From positions 1-64,000 of the forward strand of contig CALGAR010000063.1 in NCBI GenBank assembly GCA_937959285.1: a stretch of DNA of 64,000 bases, in the 5' to 3' direction. This DNA is from an uncultured Bryobacterales bacterium (GTDB lineage: Bacteria > Acidobacteriota > Terriglobia > Bryobacterales > Bryobacteraceae). The number at the start of each line of letters is the position of its first letter. Position 1 is the stretch's first letter. The translations under genes and the position numbers were made by a program. Shown here piece after piece: positions 41,250 through 50,105 of the stretch. The notes under the pieces are model-generated. The model did no database searches. It was not told where the DNA came from and saw only the letters and a program-made list of their open reading frames with translations.

Positions 41250-42524
41250 TTAGAAGAACTTTGTGATCCCAGGACGAGCCATCGGCTGCACCGGCAAGCT
41301 CATGTTCCATTCGAGTTTTTCGGGCACAAGCCGCTCCTGCGAGTTCATCGCCTGCTCCCAAGTGATCGTCTGGCCCGTGTACGCCGCCATGCGGCCCATA
41401 ATGGCGAGCAGCGTGCTCGTTGCCATTCGCTCTCCGTCATTGACGGGGCTTCCCCGGCGGATCGAAGCGAACAGCACGTCGTGCTCGGCTTGGTACATGT
41501 CGTTCTTGACGCCCTCGAAGGTCCACTTGGTTTCGCCTTCGATGCGAGGAAGCGGACCTCGGCCGATGGTGCACACGCCCTTGGTTCCCATGATGTAGTC
41601 GGCGTTCTCGTTGTAACAGCCTTCCATCTGCCGGCAGCCAAGGAACGCGCGGACGTTATTGGGATAGAGATAGTTCACTTCGAAGTGGTCGTAGATATTG
41701 CCGCCGTGGGCCGGGATCTGCCGCCCACCTACCGCGACGCAGCTGATCGGGGGCTTGTCGTCGAAGGCCCAGGCAATTTTGTCTGCCGTATGAACTGCCT
41801 GCTCCACGAGGCCGTCGCCGCAGGTCCACACGAAGTTGTACCAGTTCTGGATCTGCCATTCGACGTCGCTCATGCCGGCGGGGCGCTGGCTCTCGGGAGG
41901 CATTGGTTTCACGGGGCTTGTGTAATACGTGCCGTAGTAGGCAACGATATCGCCGATAGCGCCTTTCTTGATCTGCTCGAAGGTCGCCTGGATATAGTTG
42001 CTGTAGCGCCAGCAGAAGCCTGCCACAATCGACAGGTTCTTTTCCTTTGCGCGCCGGACCGTCTCCAGGACGTCGCGGACGCCGGGAGCGTCGACAGCGA
42101 CCGGTTTTTCGCAGAAGACATGCTTGTTGGCTGCGATCGCTGCGCGGAGATGCTGCGGGCGGAAGCCGGGAGGCGTCGCCAGCAGGACTACGTCGACGCC
42201 GCTGTCAATCAGCTTTTGATAGGCGTCGAGCCCGACGAACATCTTGCTGCGCTCCACCTTGACCTTGCCCTTCGCCACGCGGGAGAGCCGCTCCAGGCAG
42301 CTGTCAATTCGATCCTGATATACGTCGGCGACAGCCGTCAGTTCCGAATAGTCGTCAGCTTTGAGTGCTTGCGCTGCGGCTCCGGTGCCGCGGCCGCCGC
42401 AACCAACGAGTCCAACTTTAATCGCATTGGTGGCGGTCGCACCCTTGAGAAATGCAGGCGCAGCCAGGAGCGCGCCGCTCTTCAAAATTTCGCGCCGAGA
42501 CGCGGATCGAATCTGTTCAGACAT
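41250..42524 (-). CDS. Gfo/Idh/MocA-family oxidoreductase, Tat-exported
   Basis: A 424-residue NAD(P)-dependent dehydrogenase. It starts with a twin-arginine signal (SRREILKSGALLAAPAFL) and then the Rossmann start IKVGLVGCGGRGTGAA. The catalytic EKP motif appears as FCEKPVAVDAPG, and the C-terminal Gfo/Idh domain follows. The family acts on sugars, inositols and related polyols. Expected location: periplasm. Start ATG at 42524; the frame stays open upstream only as antisense to the divergent region. It forms a pair with the SUMF1 fusion downstream and is divergent from the sulfatase. Confidence 0.9.
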   Translation of the reverse strand: MSEQIRSASRREILKSGALLAAPAFLKGATATNAIKVGLVGCGGRGTGAAAQALKADDYSELTAVADVYQDRIDSCLERLSRVAKGKVKVERSKMFVGLDAYQKLIDSGVDVVLLATPPGFRPQHLRAAIAANKHVFCEKPVAVDAPGVRDVLETVRRAKEKNLSIVAGFCWRYSNYIQATFEQIKKGAIGDIVAYYGTYYTSPVKPMPPESQRPAGMSDVEWQIQNWYNFVWTCGDGLVEQAVHTADKIAWAFDDKPPISCVAVGGRQIPAHGGNIYDHFEVNYLYPNNVRAFLGCRQMEGCYNENADYIMGTKGVCTIGRGPLPRIEGETKWTFEGVKNDMYQAEHDVLFASIRRGSPVNDGERMATSTLLAIMGRMAAYTGQTITWEQAMNSQERLVPEKLEWNMSLPVQPMARPGITKFF

Positions 42525-42646
42525 ATTTCCCGAGACCTCGCAAACCGAAAGCCATTTGTCAGCATTATCTCTCATTGGAGGGCCCAGCCGCTTACACTGC
42601 CCCGGCCTGCTGCCGAATCCTGGTGGAGCATAATAGGGAGACGCCG

Positions 42647-44005
42647 ATGAAACTGACGAGGAGATCCTTGATCGAGTGCGGCTTGGCGGCCGCCGCCCCG
42701 ATGAGCGCCAAAACTTCGCAAAACCGGCCCAACATCCTATTTTTAATCTCCGACGACCACACGTATAAAGACCTCGGCTGCTACGGCAACACCGTAATCC
42801 GAACGCCAAATCTGGATCGATTGGCTCGCGAAGGGATGCGGTTCAACAACTGCTATGTCGCGTCGCCTCAGTGCAGTCCGAACCGGTCGGCAATCCTCAC
42901 GGGTTGCACCCCGCACACGACGGCTACATCGCGTCTTCATACTCCCATGCCCGAATGGGAGCCGACGTTTCTGGAGCCTCTCAAAGAGCGGGGATACTTC
43001 GTGGGAGCCTACCGCAAGGTTCATCAGGGTGCCGACTTTGACAAGCGCTGGAACTTCTATGGCAATCGGTCGACGCCTTTTGAGAAGTTCTTCGATGTGC
43101 GGCCGACAGATCGTCCGTTCTTCCTCCACGTCGGCTTCACGGATCCTCACCGGCCCTACCGGCCCGGCGCCTTCTCGCCGCCTCACAATCCCAAAGATGT
43201 CACGGTGCTGCCGTTCCTTCCCGACACTCCCGAAGTGCGGGAGGACTTAGCGCACTATCACGACGCGATCGCCAGGATGGACTCAGAGTGTGGCCAGATC
43301 CTGGAGATCCTCAAGCGGCGCAGCCTACTTGAAAATACGATTGTATTTTTCACCGGTGATAATGGCATGCCCTTCCCGCGTGCGAAGGGAACCAACTACG
43401 ATCCCGGCATTCGAGTGCCGCTGATTGTCTGGGCGCCCGGCAGGATCCAGGCGGGCAGCGTGCGCGAGGAGCTGATCTCCCACGTCGATCTTGCCCCGAC
43501 ATGGTTGGACATTGCCGGAATCGAAAAGCCCCCCAAGATGCAGGGGCGCAGTTTCCTTCCCCTGCTCGAAAACCGTCCTTACCAGCCTCGCACTGAGGTT
43601 TTTTCAGAGCGAAACTGGCATGACAACTTTGACCCCATCCGCTCCGTGCGCACCAGCCGTTACAAGCTGATCTTCAACGCCGCGCCGCATTTCCCCTACC
43701 GTCCGGCGTGGGATCTGGCTGACTCGCCTTCGTGGAAGTCGATTTTGCGACTCTCCACCCAGGGTGGCTTGAACGCCAATCAGCTCCAGATGATGAATCC
43801 GAGCCGCCCTCTGTTGGAGCTTTACGACCTTGAGAAAGATCCGGACGAATTCAACAACCTGGCGACGAGCCCAGAGCATCGCGAAATTCTGCTGAGCCTG
43901 CAGCACAAGCTGAGCCAGTGGATGCACCAAACCTACGACTATCTCCCTCCGGCGTTCGCCGCGCCCGGCGAGCCGAAGGGAAGAGGCTGGCCGGTGTCTC
44001 TATGA
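42647..44005 (+). CDS. sulfatase (type I, cysteine-type)
   Basis: A 452-residue arylsulfatase-family hydrolase, exported by an N-terminal twin-arginine-like signal (MKLTRRSLIECGLAAAAP). The metal-binding start NILFLISDDHTYKDLGCYG is followed by the formylglycine site CSPNRSAILTG (C-x-P-x-R), where the cysteine must be converted to formylglycine. Then come FLHVGFTDPHRPY and TGDNGMPF. GGGAG lies five to nine bases before the ATG. The substrate may be a sulfated polysaccharide or aryl sulfate. A maturation enzyme is required, and the FGE-like protein next door seems catalytically unfit. Confidence 0.92.
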   Translation: MKLTRRSLIECGLAAAAPMSAKTSQNRPNILFLISDDHTYKDLGCYGNTVIRTPNLDRLAREGMRFNNCYVASPQCSPNRSAILTGCTPHTTATSRLHTPMPEWEPTFLEPLKERGYFVGAYRKVHQGADFDKRWNFYGNRSTPFEKFFDVRPTDRPFFLHVGFTDPHRPYRPGAFSPPHNPKDVTVLPFLPDTPEVREDLAHYHDAIARMDSECGQILEILKRRSLLENTIVFFTGDNGMPFPRAKGTNYDPGIRVPLIVWAPGRIQAGSVREELISHVDLAPTWLDIAGIEKPPKMQGRSFLPLLENRPYQPRTEVFSERNWHDNFDPIRSVRTSRYKLIFNAAPHFPYRPAWDLADSPSWKSILRLSTQGGLNANQLQMMNPSRPLLELYDLEKDPDEFNNLATSPEHREILLSLQHKLSQWMHQTYDYLPPAFAAPGEPKGRGWPVSL

Positions 44006-44079
44006 GGCGATGCGCAATCGGTTTTCCAATCGGGTTCGGGAACCCGGAGTAGCTAAACTAGGTGCAGTTGGAGCTGCGA

Positions 44080-44502
44080 ATGAAACCGTCCGATTCGGGG
44101 AAATCCGCCTCTGAACTAATCGACGAGAGAATCAAACAACTTGGGGACTGGCGTGGGAAAATGCTCGCCAGAGTCCGCGGGCTCATACACGAGGCAGACC
44201 CTGAGATCGTCGAAGAGTGGAAGTGGAGAGGAACCCCTGTCTGGTCCCATGGCGGCATCGTCTGCACGGGGGAGACGTACAAGAACGTCGTCAAGATAAC
44301 ATTCGCCAAAGGAGCCGCATTGGAGGACCCTTCCAGCCTGTTCAACTCCAGCCTGGAAGGGAATGTCAGGCGTGCGATTGACATCCGAGAAGGTGACAAG
44401 CTCGATGAGGCAGCCTTCAAGGATCTCATCCGCGCCGCGGTGGCGCTCAACCTCGACGGCAAGGCGAAATCCCGGCGAGCAGGCAGCAAGCCGGCCGGGT
44501 AG
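44080..44502 (+). CDS. DUF1801 (YdhG-like) protein
   Basis: A 140-residue cytoplasmic protein. The DUF1801 pattern is visible: DERIKQLGDWRGKMLARVRGLI, EWKWRGTPVWSHGGIVCTGE, and the late RRAIDIREGDKLDEAAFKDLIRAAV. Its function is unknown. I prefer ATG 44080 with GGAG seven bases upstream; GTG at 44062 would add six residues. The tail is basic and may bind nucleic acid. Confidence 0.8.
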   Translation: MKPSDSGKSASELIDERIKQLGDWRGKMLARVRGLIHEADPEIVEEWKWRGTPVWSHGGIVCTGETYKNVVKITFAKGAALEDPSSLFNSSLEGNVRRAIDIREGDKLDEAAFKDLIRAAVALNLDGKAKSRRAGSKPAG

Positions 44503-44555
44503 CTCTCCGAAGTCTCACCTGAAGTGTTATAGCGGCAGAGCGGGCAGCGGCTTGC

Positions 44556-45671
44556 CTACCGCGGGTGACTGTACTCGCCGGCATTCGGAATGAGTTGCTG
44601 GTACAACGAAGACGGGATTGGCGAGTCCCAGTGTCCTGTGAGTTTTGCGTAGCCGACGACGCCGAGAAATATCAGGACCACAGCTCCAGCGAGCAACAGC
44701 GGCTCGGTCCGGATGCCACCGGCAGGCCGGCGGCCTAGCACAGAGAGATCGAGTGCGCCTTCGGCAGGGCAGACGGCCACGCACTCGAGGCATCCGAGGC
44801 ATTCCGCGGAATGTATGGACACGTTTGTGTCGACAGGCAAATGCGATGGGCAGGCTTTGGCGCACTTGCCGCAGTCGATGCACTTGTCCTTGTTCCGTCG
44901 GATCCACAGGGGACTGAAGAGTGCGGCCAGACCCATAAGGGCTCCATACGGACACAGGTAGCGGCACCAGAAGTTGCGGATCAATACGGATAGCAGTGCA
45001 AGTACACCGATGACAATCGCCGCAGTGACGCTCAAGTAGCGAAAGAAGTTCAGCATCTGCACATCGACGATCAATCCATACGGTGACTGCATAAACGCTT
45101 GGATCGCGGGCGCGGGCATTGTAATGATGGCCCACAGGAACAGCCCAAGAAGCACGTACTTGAGCGAGCGAAGCGGGATATCCACCCATCGCGACAGAAC
45201 GATGTTGCGTCCGAATGTCTCGCGGCCCGTCTTCCACAACAACTCGGAGATCGTGCCGACGGGACAGAGCCACCCGCAAAACGCCTTCCGAAGAAGCAGA
45301 GACATCAGCAGAAAGGCTGCGACGAGGAACATTGCCGCGGGATGAATCAACGGAATCGCACCGGTTGTGAGCGCAGCTTTCAGGTTCATCAGGCCGGCGA
45401 TGGGCAGCCACCCCTCCACGCCTGCCGGCCGCGACCACTGCGGCTGGGAATCAAAAGCCTCGTACTGCCGGACAAACAGATAAAACTGAATCCCTATCCA
45501 GACGTTCAGCACCAGGAAGGAGACCTGCACCGCCCGGCGCACCGCCTGCGACCGGTCCGGCAGAAGCCTTTTCTGGTACGGCTTTCTATCGCGGACCGGG
45601 TGGCAGACGCGGCGAGTCGGGTCCTTCAAAATCGGAAAAGGCGTCACGGGATCGGGCAATCCGCGTTCCAT
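44556..45671 (-). CDS. membrane-bound 4Fe-4S polyferredoxin (NapH/CcoG/NosR-like)
   Basis: A 371-residue membrane protein with about five helices and two kinds of cysteine motif: FCGWLCPVG and WCRYLCPYG in the membrane region, and two 4Fe-4S clusters (CIDCGKCAKACP and CLGCLECVAVCP) near residues 260-305. This plan is shared by NapH, CcoG and the electron-transfer half of NosR, which move electrons between the quinone pool and periplasm or act in metal-centre assembly. ATG 45671 has GGAAACGGG before it; TTG at 45683 is possible. It ends the three-gene operon divergent from the NO reductase gene. Confidence 0.85.
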   Translation of the reverse strand: MERGLPDPVTPFPILKDPTRRVCHPVRDRKPYQKRLLPDRSQAVRRAVQVSFLVLNVWIGIQFYLFVRQYEAFDSQPQWSRPAGVEGWLPIAGLMNLKAALTTGAIPLIHPAAMFLVAAFLLMSLLLRKAFCGWLCPVGTISELLWKTGRETFGRNIVLSRWVDIPLRSLKYVLLGLFLWAIITMPAPAIQAFMQSPYGLIVDVQMLNFFRYLSVTAAIVIGVLALLSVLIRNFWCRYLCPYGALMGLAALFSPLWIRRNKDKCIDCGKCAKACPSHLPVDTNVSIHSAECLGCLECVAVCPAEGALDLSVLGRRPAGGIRTEPLLLAGAVVLIFLGVVGYAKLTGHWDSPIPSSLYQQLIPNAGEYSHPR

Positions 45672-45686
45672 TCCCGTTTCCAATCG

Positions 45687-46037
45687 TTATGCGGCCTGAG
45701 CGGCGCTATCCCATTTGGCGGCTTTCACAAGCGTAAGCAGCATCAGAAGCGGAGTCCGCGCGATGATTCCATGGGTGAGGTTCGGTTGCATATGGATGAG
45801 GCAGCCCGCGCTAACCGAGCGAGATTCGGTGCCCAATGTCACTTCAGCGTCGCCCTGTAAGATTTGAATCGTCGCGGGCATCGGCGCTGTATGAGCCGTC
45901 AGCTCCTGGCCGGGTGCAAAAGCGAACAGGATGATCTTTACGTTTCCGTCGCTGTGGATCGTACGGCTCAGGATGCCTTTCTCCGGAACGGCGATTTCGT
46001 CGAAGACGCTAGGAATTACGGTATAGTCAGCAGCCAT
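45687..46037 (-). CDS. small cupin-domain protein
   Basis: A 116-residue single-domain cupin. GQELTAHTAPMPATIQILQGDAEVTL supplies the first metal-binding cupin motif (HT and further E-type residues, with the second motif PNLTHGIIA carrying a histidine). Such proteins can be dioxygenases, sensors or isomerases; none is specified. It lies between the methyltransferase and the polyferredoxin in one operon (15-22 bp gaps). Confidence 0.75.
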   Translation of the reverse strand: MAADYTVIPSVFDEIAVPEKGILSRTIHSDGNVKIILFAFAPGQELTAHTAPMPATIQILQGDAEVTLGTESRSVSAGCLIHMQPNLTHGIIARTPLLMLLTLVKAAKWDSAAQAA

Positions 46038-46059
46038 CTCAATCTCCTTCTGATTTGTC

Positions 46060-46863
46060 TCATTCCCTGACCGCGATCAGGCTTATGGCGCACAGATACT
46101 GCTGGAATTTCCGGAACAAGCGCCGCATTGCCAGGGCGCGCCGCCGCGCTTGGGGATCACGCAACGCGTTATAGAGGATATGCATCGCGCCCCGGAGTCC
46201 TTCGTCCCGGAGCAAGCGCGCCGGTTCGAGCAGACGCATTGGGGATCGGAACGCTCGGGTAACGCGGAATCCGTTCCGCTCAAGCAGCGCTCGCCACTCC
46301 GCTTCGGTGGCCGGCTGGACGCCGACGTGGATCTCGAGAGATAGCTCGCGCTCGATCAGCCGCCGCGTCGACGCGTCAATCGAGTCCGGCGTGAAGCAGA
46401 GCTCGTGAATTCCGTATCTGCCTCCAGGGGCAAGCAGCCTTGCAGCCTCGCGGATGATCCGTTCCTTTTGCGAAGCGCCCTGTATGCTAAGCATCGCTTC
46501 GCCCCAAACCACCGTCGCCACTCCGGCCTCCAGGCCAGTTTTGTCTGCACTGGCATGAACGAAGGAGGCATGGCGATCGGTCCGGAAGCTTTCAGAGAGC
46601 GCCCGCACGACATTCATGTCGCGGTCAACGCCAATGTAGCGGCTGCATTTCGGTATGACCCGTCGCGCAGTCTGGCCCAGTCCTGGTGCGAACTCCACAG
46701 CCACGTCAGAGGAGGTAATCCCGAGTCCGTCCAGCATCTGGTGCGTCAATTTAACACCGCCAGGCCGCAGCACTCGCTTTCCAAGCCGGGCGAGTACCCA
46801 ATGACCGGGCATCTTCGTCACGGATGGCCCGCCAATTTGTGCCTGCATGATGTCGGTTGCCAT
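46060..46863 (-). CDS. SAM-dependent methyltransferase
   Basis: A 267-residue class I methyltransferase. Motif I is VAVEFAPGLGQTARRV, motif II contains YIGVDRDMNVVRAL, and LLAPGGRYGIHEL is a post-I strand, so cofactor binding is clear. The last third (from about 190) is of its own kind, with MRLLEPARLLRDEG. The acceptor is unknown; the group includes methylases of arsenite, quinones and small lipids. It is the first gene of the minus-strand operon, divergent from the NO reductase. Confidence 0.85.
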   Translation of the reverse strand: MATDIMQAQIGGPSVTKMPGHWVLARLGKRVLRPGGVKLTHQMLDGLGITSSDVAVEFAPGLGQTARRVIPKCSRYIGVDRDMNVVRALSESFRTDRHASFVHASADKTGLEAGVATVVWGEAMLSIQGASQKERIIREAARLLAPGGRYGIHELCFTPDSIDASTRRLIERELSLEIHVGVQPATEAEWRALLERNGFRVTRAFRSPMRLLEPARLLRDEGLRGAMHILYNALRDPQARRRALAMRRLFRKFQQYLCAISLIAVRE

Positions 46864-46903
46864 ATGCCTGATTCCTTTTTATGGTTCTCCGGCCGCCGCG
46901 GCA

Positions 46904-46917
46904 GTGACTTTGGTCAC
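46904..46917. promoter_or_regulatory. FNR/NNR-type palindrome, site 1 (near methyltransferase operon)
   Basis: GTGACTTTGGTCAC is a perfect inverted repeat about the central four bases. It resembles the NnrR/DNR-type consensus TTGNC-N4-GNCAA in the TGAC/GTCA half-sites. Its centre is 34 bp from site 2. It lies 41 bp from the methyltransferase ATG on the minus strand. Confidence 0.6.
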
Positions 46918-46937
46918 AAACGAAATTCCCCCGCGAT

Positions 46938-46951
46938 GTGACTTTTGTCAT
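46938..46951. promoter_or_regulatory. FNR/NNR-type palindrome, site 2 (upstream of NO reductase)
   Basis: GTGACTTTTGTCAT repeats the first site with one change. Its centre is 41.5 bp before position 46986, and TACTCT at 46974-46979 sits where the -10 of a class II activated promoter starting there would be, although it matches the -10 consensus poorly. The Crp/Fnr gene at 49408 keeps the E-x-x-S-R recognition motif that suits such sites. Confidence 0.6.
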
Positions 46952-46998
46952 AGCTGCAAGCATGGCCTGTCCTTACTCTGGAACTGGAGTTGAAAGCC

Positions 46999-49320
46999 AT
47001 GCGAACGAAGCAAGAAGGTTCAGGGTTGTGGAAGCACGGATTACTCCTGACGATGCTTTTCGGTTTCACCGTAATGCTGGTTGGCGGTGCCTACATATAT
47101 AAGACTCGAGCGCCGATTCCAGAGCGTGTGGTGGATCCGTCCGGGCGGGTTCTGTTTACCCGGGAGGATATCGAAAAGGGTCAGGAGTTCTTTCGCAAGC
47201 GCAATCTTATGAACTATGGTTCCGTGCTGGGACACGGCGCCTATCTCGGACCGGACTATACGGCTGAGGCCCTGCACTGGATGACAGAGGCGATGCGCCA
47301 GGAGCGGAGCGACGGCAAGTATGAGGCGCTCAGCGTAGGACAGAGAGCCGCAATCGATGCAGAGATCGCCGTCGAGTTGAAGCAGAACCGGTACAACCCG
47401 CAGACCGGAGTTCTCACCTTTACGCCCGCTCAAGCACGGGCTTGGGAATCCGTCGCAGCCCGCTACACAGAAGTATTTGGCGCCGGCCGTCCGGAACGTT
47501 CCCTGCAGCCCGGCTCGCTGCTTCCGGCAGGGGAAGGCGGCGGCAACGTGGAGCTGAGCGCGAAAGCCGCACGCCGGATGGCTGCATTCGCAACCTGGAC
47601 CGCCTGGCTCTCGGTCGCGAAGAGGCCCGAAGCAAACCACTCGTATACGAACAACTGGCCGTATGACCGCGCAGCGGGAAACACGGCTACGGCGGCAGCG
47701 ATGCTCTGGTCAGGCGCAAGCGTCGCGCTACTGTTGCTGGCGCTTGGCGCCATCTTGTACTTCTATCACCGCTATCAACTTGTTCCCGTAGATGTCGAAG
47801 GGGCCACTCTGCGCTTCGACGTTGGTTCAAGCCCGCTCACGCCGTCGCAGCGCGCCACTGCCAAGTTCTTCGTAGTCGCGTTCCTCCTGTTTCTCGCCCA
47901 GACGCTGCTCGGCGGCAAGATGGCTCATGACTATGCGGACGGCACAAGCTTCTACGGCTTTGCACTGTCGGAGTGGCTGCCTTTTCAGATCGCGCGTGCC
48001 TGGCACCTGCAACTGGCCATCTTCTGGATCGCGACGGCCTGGCTTGGCATGGGAATCTTTATCGCCCCGCTGGTAAGCGGCCGGGAACCAAAGGGTCAGA
48101 AGCATCTGGTGAATATCCTGTTCGGCGCACTGGTGGCCGTAGTGGTGGGAAGTCTGGCGGGCGAGTACCTGGCCTATAAGGGCCTTCTCGGTCAAGCCTG
48201 GTGGTGGCTCGGGACACAAGGATGGGAGTACCTTGAACTCGGCCGTCTGTGGATGTACCTGCTGATCGGCGGCATGGGCATCTGGCTCTTCATCGTATTC
48301 CGAGGCCTGCGCGCCGGTCTGAAGGCCGAAAGCGACCGAGGCGGACTCACACATCTGCTGTTCTACTCGGCGGTGGCAATACCGGTGTTCTACTGCTTTG
48401 CGCTGTTCATCGGCAAGAACAGCCACATCACGATGGCCGATTACTGGCGGTGGTGGCTGATCCATCTTTGGGTGGAAGGCATGTTTGAAGTGTTCGCCGT
48501 CGTCGTCATCGGATTCCTGATGGTGAGACTTGGGCTGGTTACGGCCCAGTCGACGCTGCGTGCGATGTACTTTCAGCTCATGATTCTGCTCGGCAGCGGC
48601 ATCATCGGCACCGGGCATCATTACTACTGGATTGGCGCTCCGGAGGCCTGGATGGCGCTGGGCAGCGTGTTCTCGGCGCTCGAGGTGATCCCGCTGTCGC
48701 TGCTGATGGTGGAAGCCTACAGCCAGTACAAGGTGATCAAGGAAGGTGGCATCGACTTCCCGTACAAGGCGCCGTTCTGGTTCCTGGTTGCGACGGCATT
48801 CTGGAATCTGTTTGGTGCCGGCGTATTAGGATTCCTGATCAATCTGCCGATCGTGAGCTACTACCAGCACGGCTCTTTCCTCACCGCTGCGCACGGGCAC
48901 GGGGCGCTGATGGGCGTTTACGGTATGCTTGCGCTCGCGCTTGCGACGTTCTCCCTTCGGAATATCGTGCAGCCGCAGCATTGGAAAGAAAAGTGGATCA
49001 TGGCGGGGTTCTGGGGACTGAACGCCGGGCTGATGGGTATGGTCCTGCTCACGCTCGTGCCCGTCGGCGCTCTGCAGGCGATCGAATCCTTCCAGAACGG
49101 CTTCTGGTCGGCGCGGTCGTGGGAATTCTACCAGCAGCCGATCATCAACCGCCTGCTCTGGCTGCGGATGCTTCCGGATTCCGTCTTCATTCTGCTCGGT
49201 GTGCTGCCGATCGTTGCGGCGGGCGTCTGGGGGCTTCGCCATTTGCGAAAGGCAGATTATGGGGAGGAGGCAGACAGGAGCCAAACCGGAAAGAGCACGA
49301 CGGCAATCCTCGCCAGATAA
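46999..49320 (+). CDS. norZ: nitric oxide reductase, quinol-dependent single subunit (qNor/NorZ)
   Basis: A 773-residue, roughly 14-helix enzyme that reduces two NO to N2O with electrons from quinol. The N-terminal part (about 1-240) is the fused cytochrome-like periplasmic domain with one helix at each end and no haem-c motif, as expected for qNor. The catalytic part is NorB-like: WHLQLAIFWIATAWLGMGIF, IHLWVEGMFEVFAVV, GTGHHYYWIGAPEAWMALG and HGHGALMGVYGM, which give haem and FeB histidines. ATG 46999 has GGAG nine bases upstream; TTG 46990 is less likely. It detoxifies NO or completes a truncated denitrification chain. Confidence 0.96.
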   Translation: MRTKQEGSGLWKHGLLLTMLFGFTVMLVGGAYIYKTRAPIPERVVDPSGRVLFTREDIEKGQEFFRKRNLMNYGSVLGHGAYLGPDYTAEALHWMTEAMRQERSDGKYEALSVGQRAAIDAEIAVELKQNRYNPQTGVLTFTPAQARAWESVAARYTEVFGAGRPERSLQPGSLLPAGEGGGNVELSAKAARRMAAFATWTAWLSVAKRPEANHSYTNNWPYDRAAGNTATAAAMLWSGASVALLLLALGAILYFYHRYQLVPVDVEGATLRFDVGSSPLTPSQRATAKFFVVAFLLFLAQTLLGGKMAHDYADGTSFYGFALSEWLPFQIARAWHLQLAIFWIATAWLGMGIFIAPLVSGREPKGQKHLVNILFGALVAVVVGSLAGEYLAYKGLLGQAWWWLGTQGWEYLELGRLWMYLLIGGMGIWLFIVFRGLRAGLKAESDRGGLTHLLFYSAVAIPVFYCFALFIGKNSHITMADYWRWWLIHLWVEGMFEVFAVVVIGFLMVRLGLVTAQSTLRAMYFQLMILLGSGIIGTGHHYYWIGAPEAWMALGSVFSALEVIPLSLLMVEAYSQYKVIKEGGIDFPYKAPFWFLVATAFWNLFGAGVLGFLINLPIVSYYQHGSFLTAAHGHGALMGVYGMLALALATFSLRNIVQPQHWKEKWIMAGFWGLNAGLMGMVLLTLVPVGALQAIESFQNGFWSARSWEFYQQPIINRLLWLRMLPDSVFILLGVLPIVAAGVWGLRHLRKADYGEEADRSQTGKSTTAILAR

Positions 49321-49342
49321 CACTGTTCCTCGCCGCGCAACG

Positions 49343-49379
49343 AGACAAGGCGCCATCCTCTCCGGGTGGCGCCTTGTCT
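49343..49379 (+). terminator. terminator-like hairpin after the NO reductase gene
   Basis: AGACAAGGCGCCA at 49343-49355 pairs perfectly with TGGCGCCTTGTCT at 49367-49379 across an 11-base loop. The 13-bp GC-rich stem is strong but has no T-run, so termination may be partial, letting some transcripts continue into the Crp/Fnr gene 29 bp further. Confidence 0.65.
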
Positions 49380-49407
49380 TATGTGATGCTACTGTTTCAA
49401 ACAGGCC

Positions 49408-50103
49408 ATGCTGATCCTAAGTGAGAAAGTGGCCGCGTTGCGCCGGACGGTCCTGTTCGGCGAGCTCGATCCGTCGGATTGCGAGGCCCTGGCGGCACGG
49501 GCAGTCGAGTATCAGCTTAACCGCGGAGAGACGCTGTTCCTCGCGGGTGAGCCGGCGGCGGGCCTGTATGTGATTGTGGAGGGATCGGTACGCGCCTACC
49601 GTGTCAACGCGGATGGCCGCGAACAGGTGATCCATGTGGAGCGCGCCGGCGCCACGTTAGCCGAGGTTCCCGTTTTCGATGGTGGCCCCTACCCCTCCTC
49701 TACTGCGGCGGAGGAAAGCTGCACATTGCTGTTTATCCGCCGCGATGATGTGCTGCGCCTCTGCCTGGAGCGGCCACGCATCAGCCTCGCGGCCCTTCGG
49801 CTGCTCGCCAGCAGAATGCGGAACTGTGCGGCGCTGATTGAACGGCTCTCGCTGCGAGATGTCGACAGGCGCCTGGCGCAACTCCTCCTCGACGAAGCGT
49901 CAGATTACGGCAGGCGGTCGGGCGACCAGATCGAATTTCAACTGGCTCTGACGCATCAGCAGATTGCAGCGCGAGTGGGTTCGGTGCGCGAGGTCGTATC
50001 GCGATCCATCGCGCGTTTGCAGCAAGGGGGACTGATCAAGGTGGACGGGCGTAAAGTGATCATCCCGAGCGAGGAAGCCTTACGTAGTTACGCGTCCGAG
50101 TAG
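49408..50103 (+). CDS. Crp/Fnr-family transcriptional regulator (NnrR/DNR-like)
   Basis: A 231-residue regulator with an N-terminal cyclic-nucleotide-like beta domain (VEYQLNRGETLFLAGEPAAGLYVIVEGSVRAY, about 32-65), a dimer helix, and a C-terminal helix-turn-helix (about 170-200) in ALTHQQIAARVGSVREVVSRSIARLQ. The recognition helix keeps E-x-x-S-R (EVVSR), like FNR. The FNR cysteine cluster at the N-terminus is missing, so the signal is not an oxygen-labile cluster; haem or NO sensing as in DNR is plausible. It lies 87 bp after qNor and probably controls the two palindromes upstream of it. Confidence 0.88.
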   Translation: MLILSEKVAALRRTVLFGELDPSDCEALAARAVEYQLNRGETLFLAGEPAAGLYVIVEGSVRAYRVNADGREQVIHVERAGATLAEVPVFDGGPYPSSTAAEESCTLLFIRRDDVLRLCLERPRISLAALRLLASRMRNCAALIERLSLRDVDRRLAQLLLDEASDYGRRSGDQIEFQLALTHQQIAARVGSVREVVSRSIARLQQGGLIKVDGRKVIIPSEEALRSYASE

Positions 50104-50105
50104 AA

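Noticed and set aside
39802..42650. Large plus-strand open frames opposite the SUMF1 fusion and oxidoreductase
   Set aside because: GC-rich antisense frames, no recognisable domain, and real genes on the minus strand explain the region.
49343..49379. A new regulatory RNA between qNor and the regulator gene
   Set aside because: The perfect 13-bp hairpin is better explained as a terminator or processing site; no promoter precedes it.
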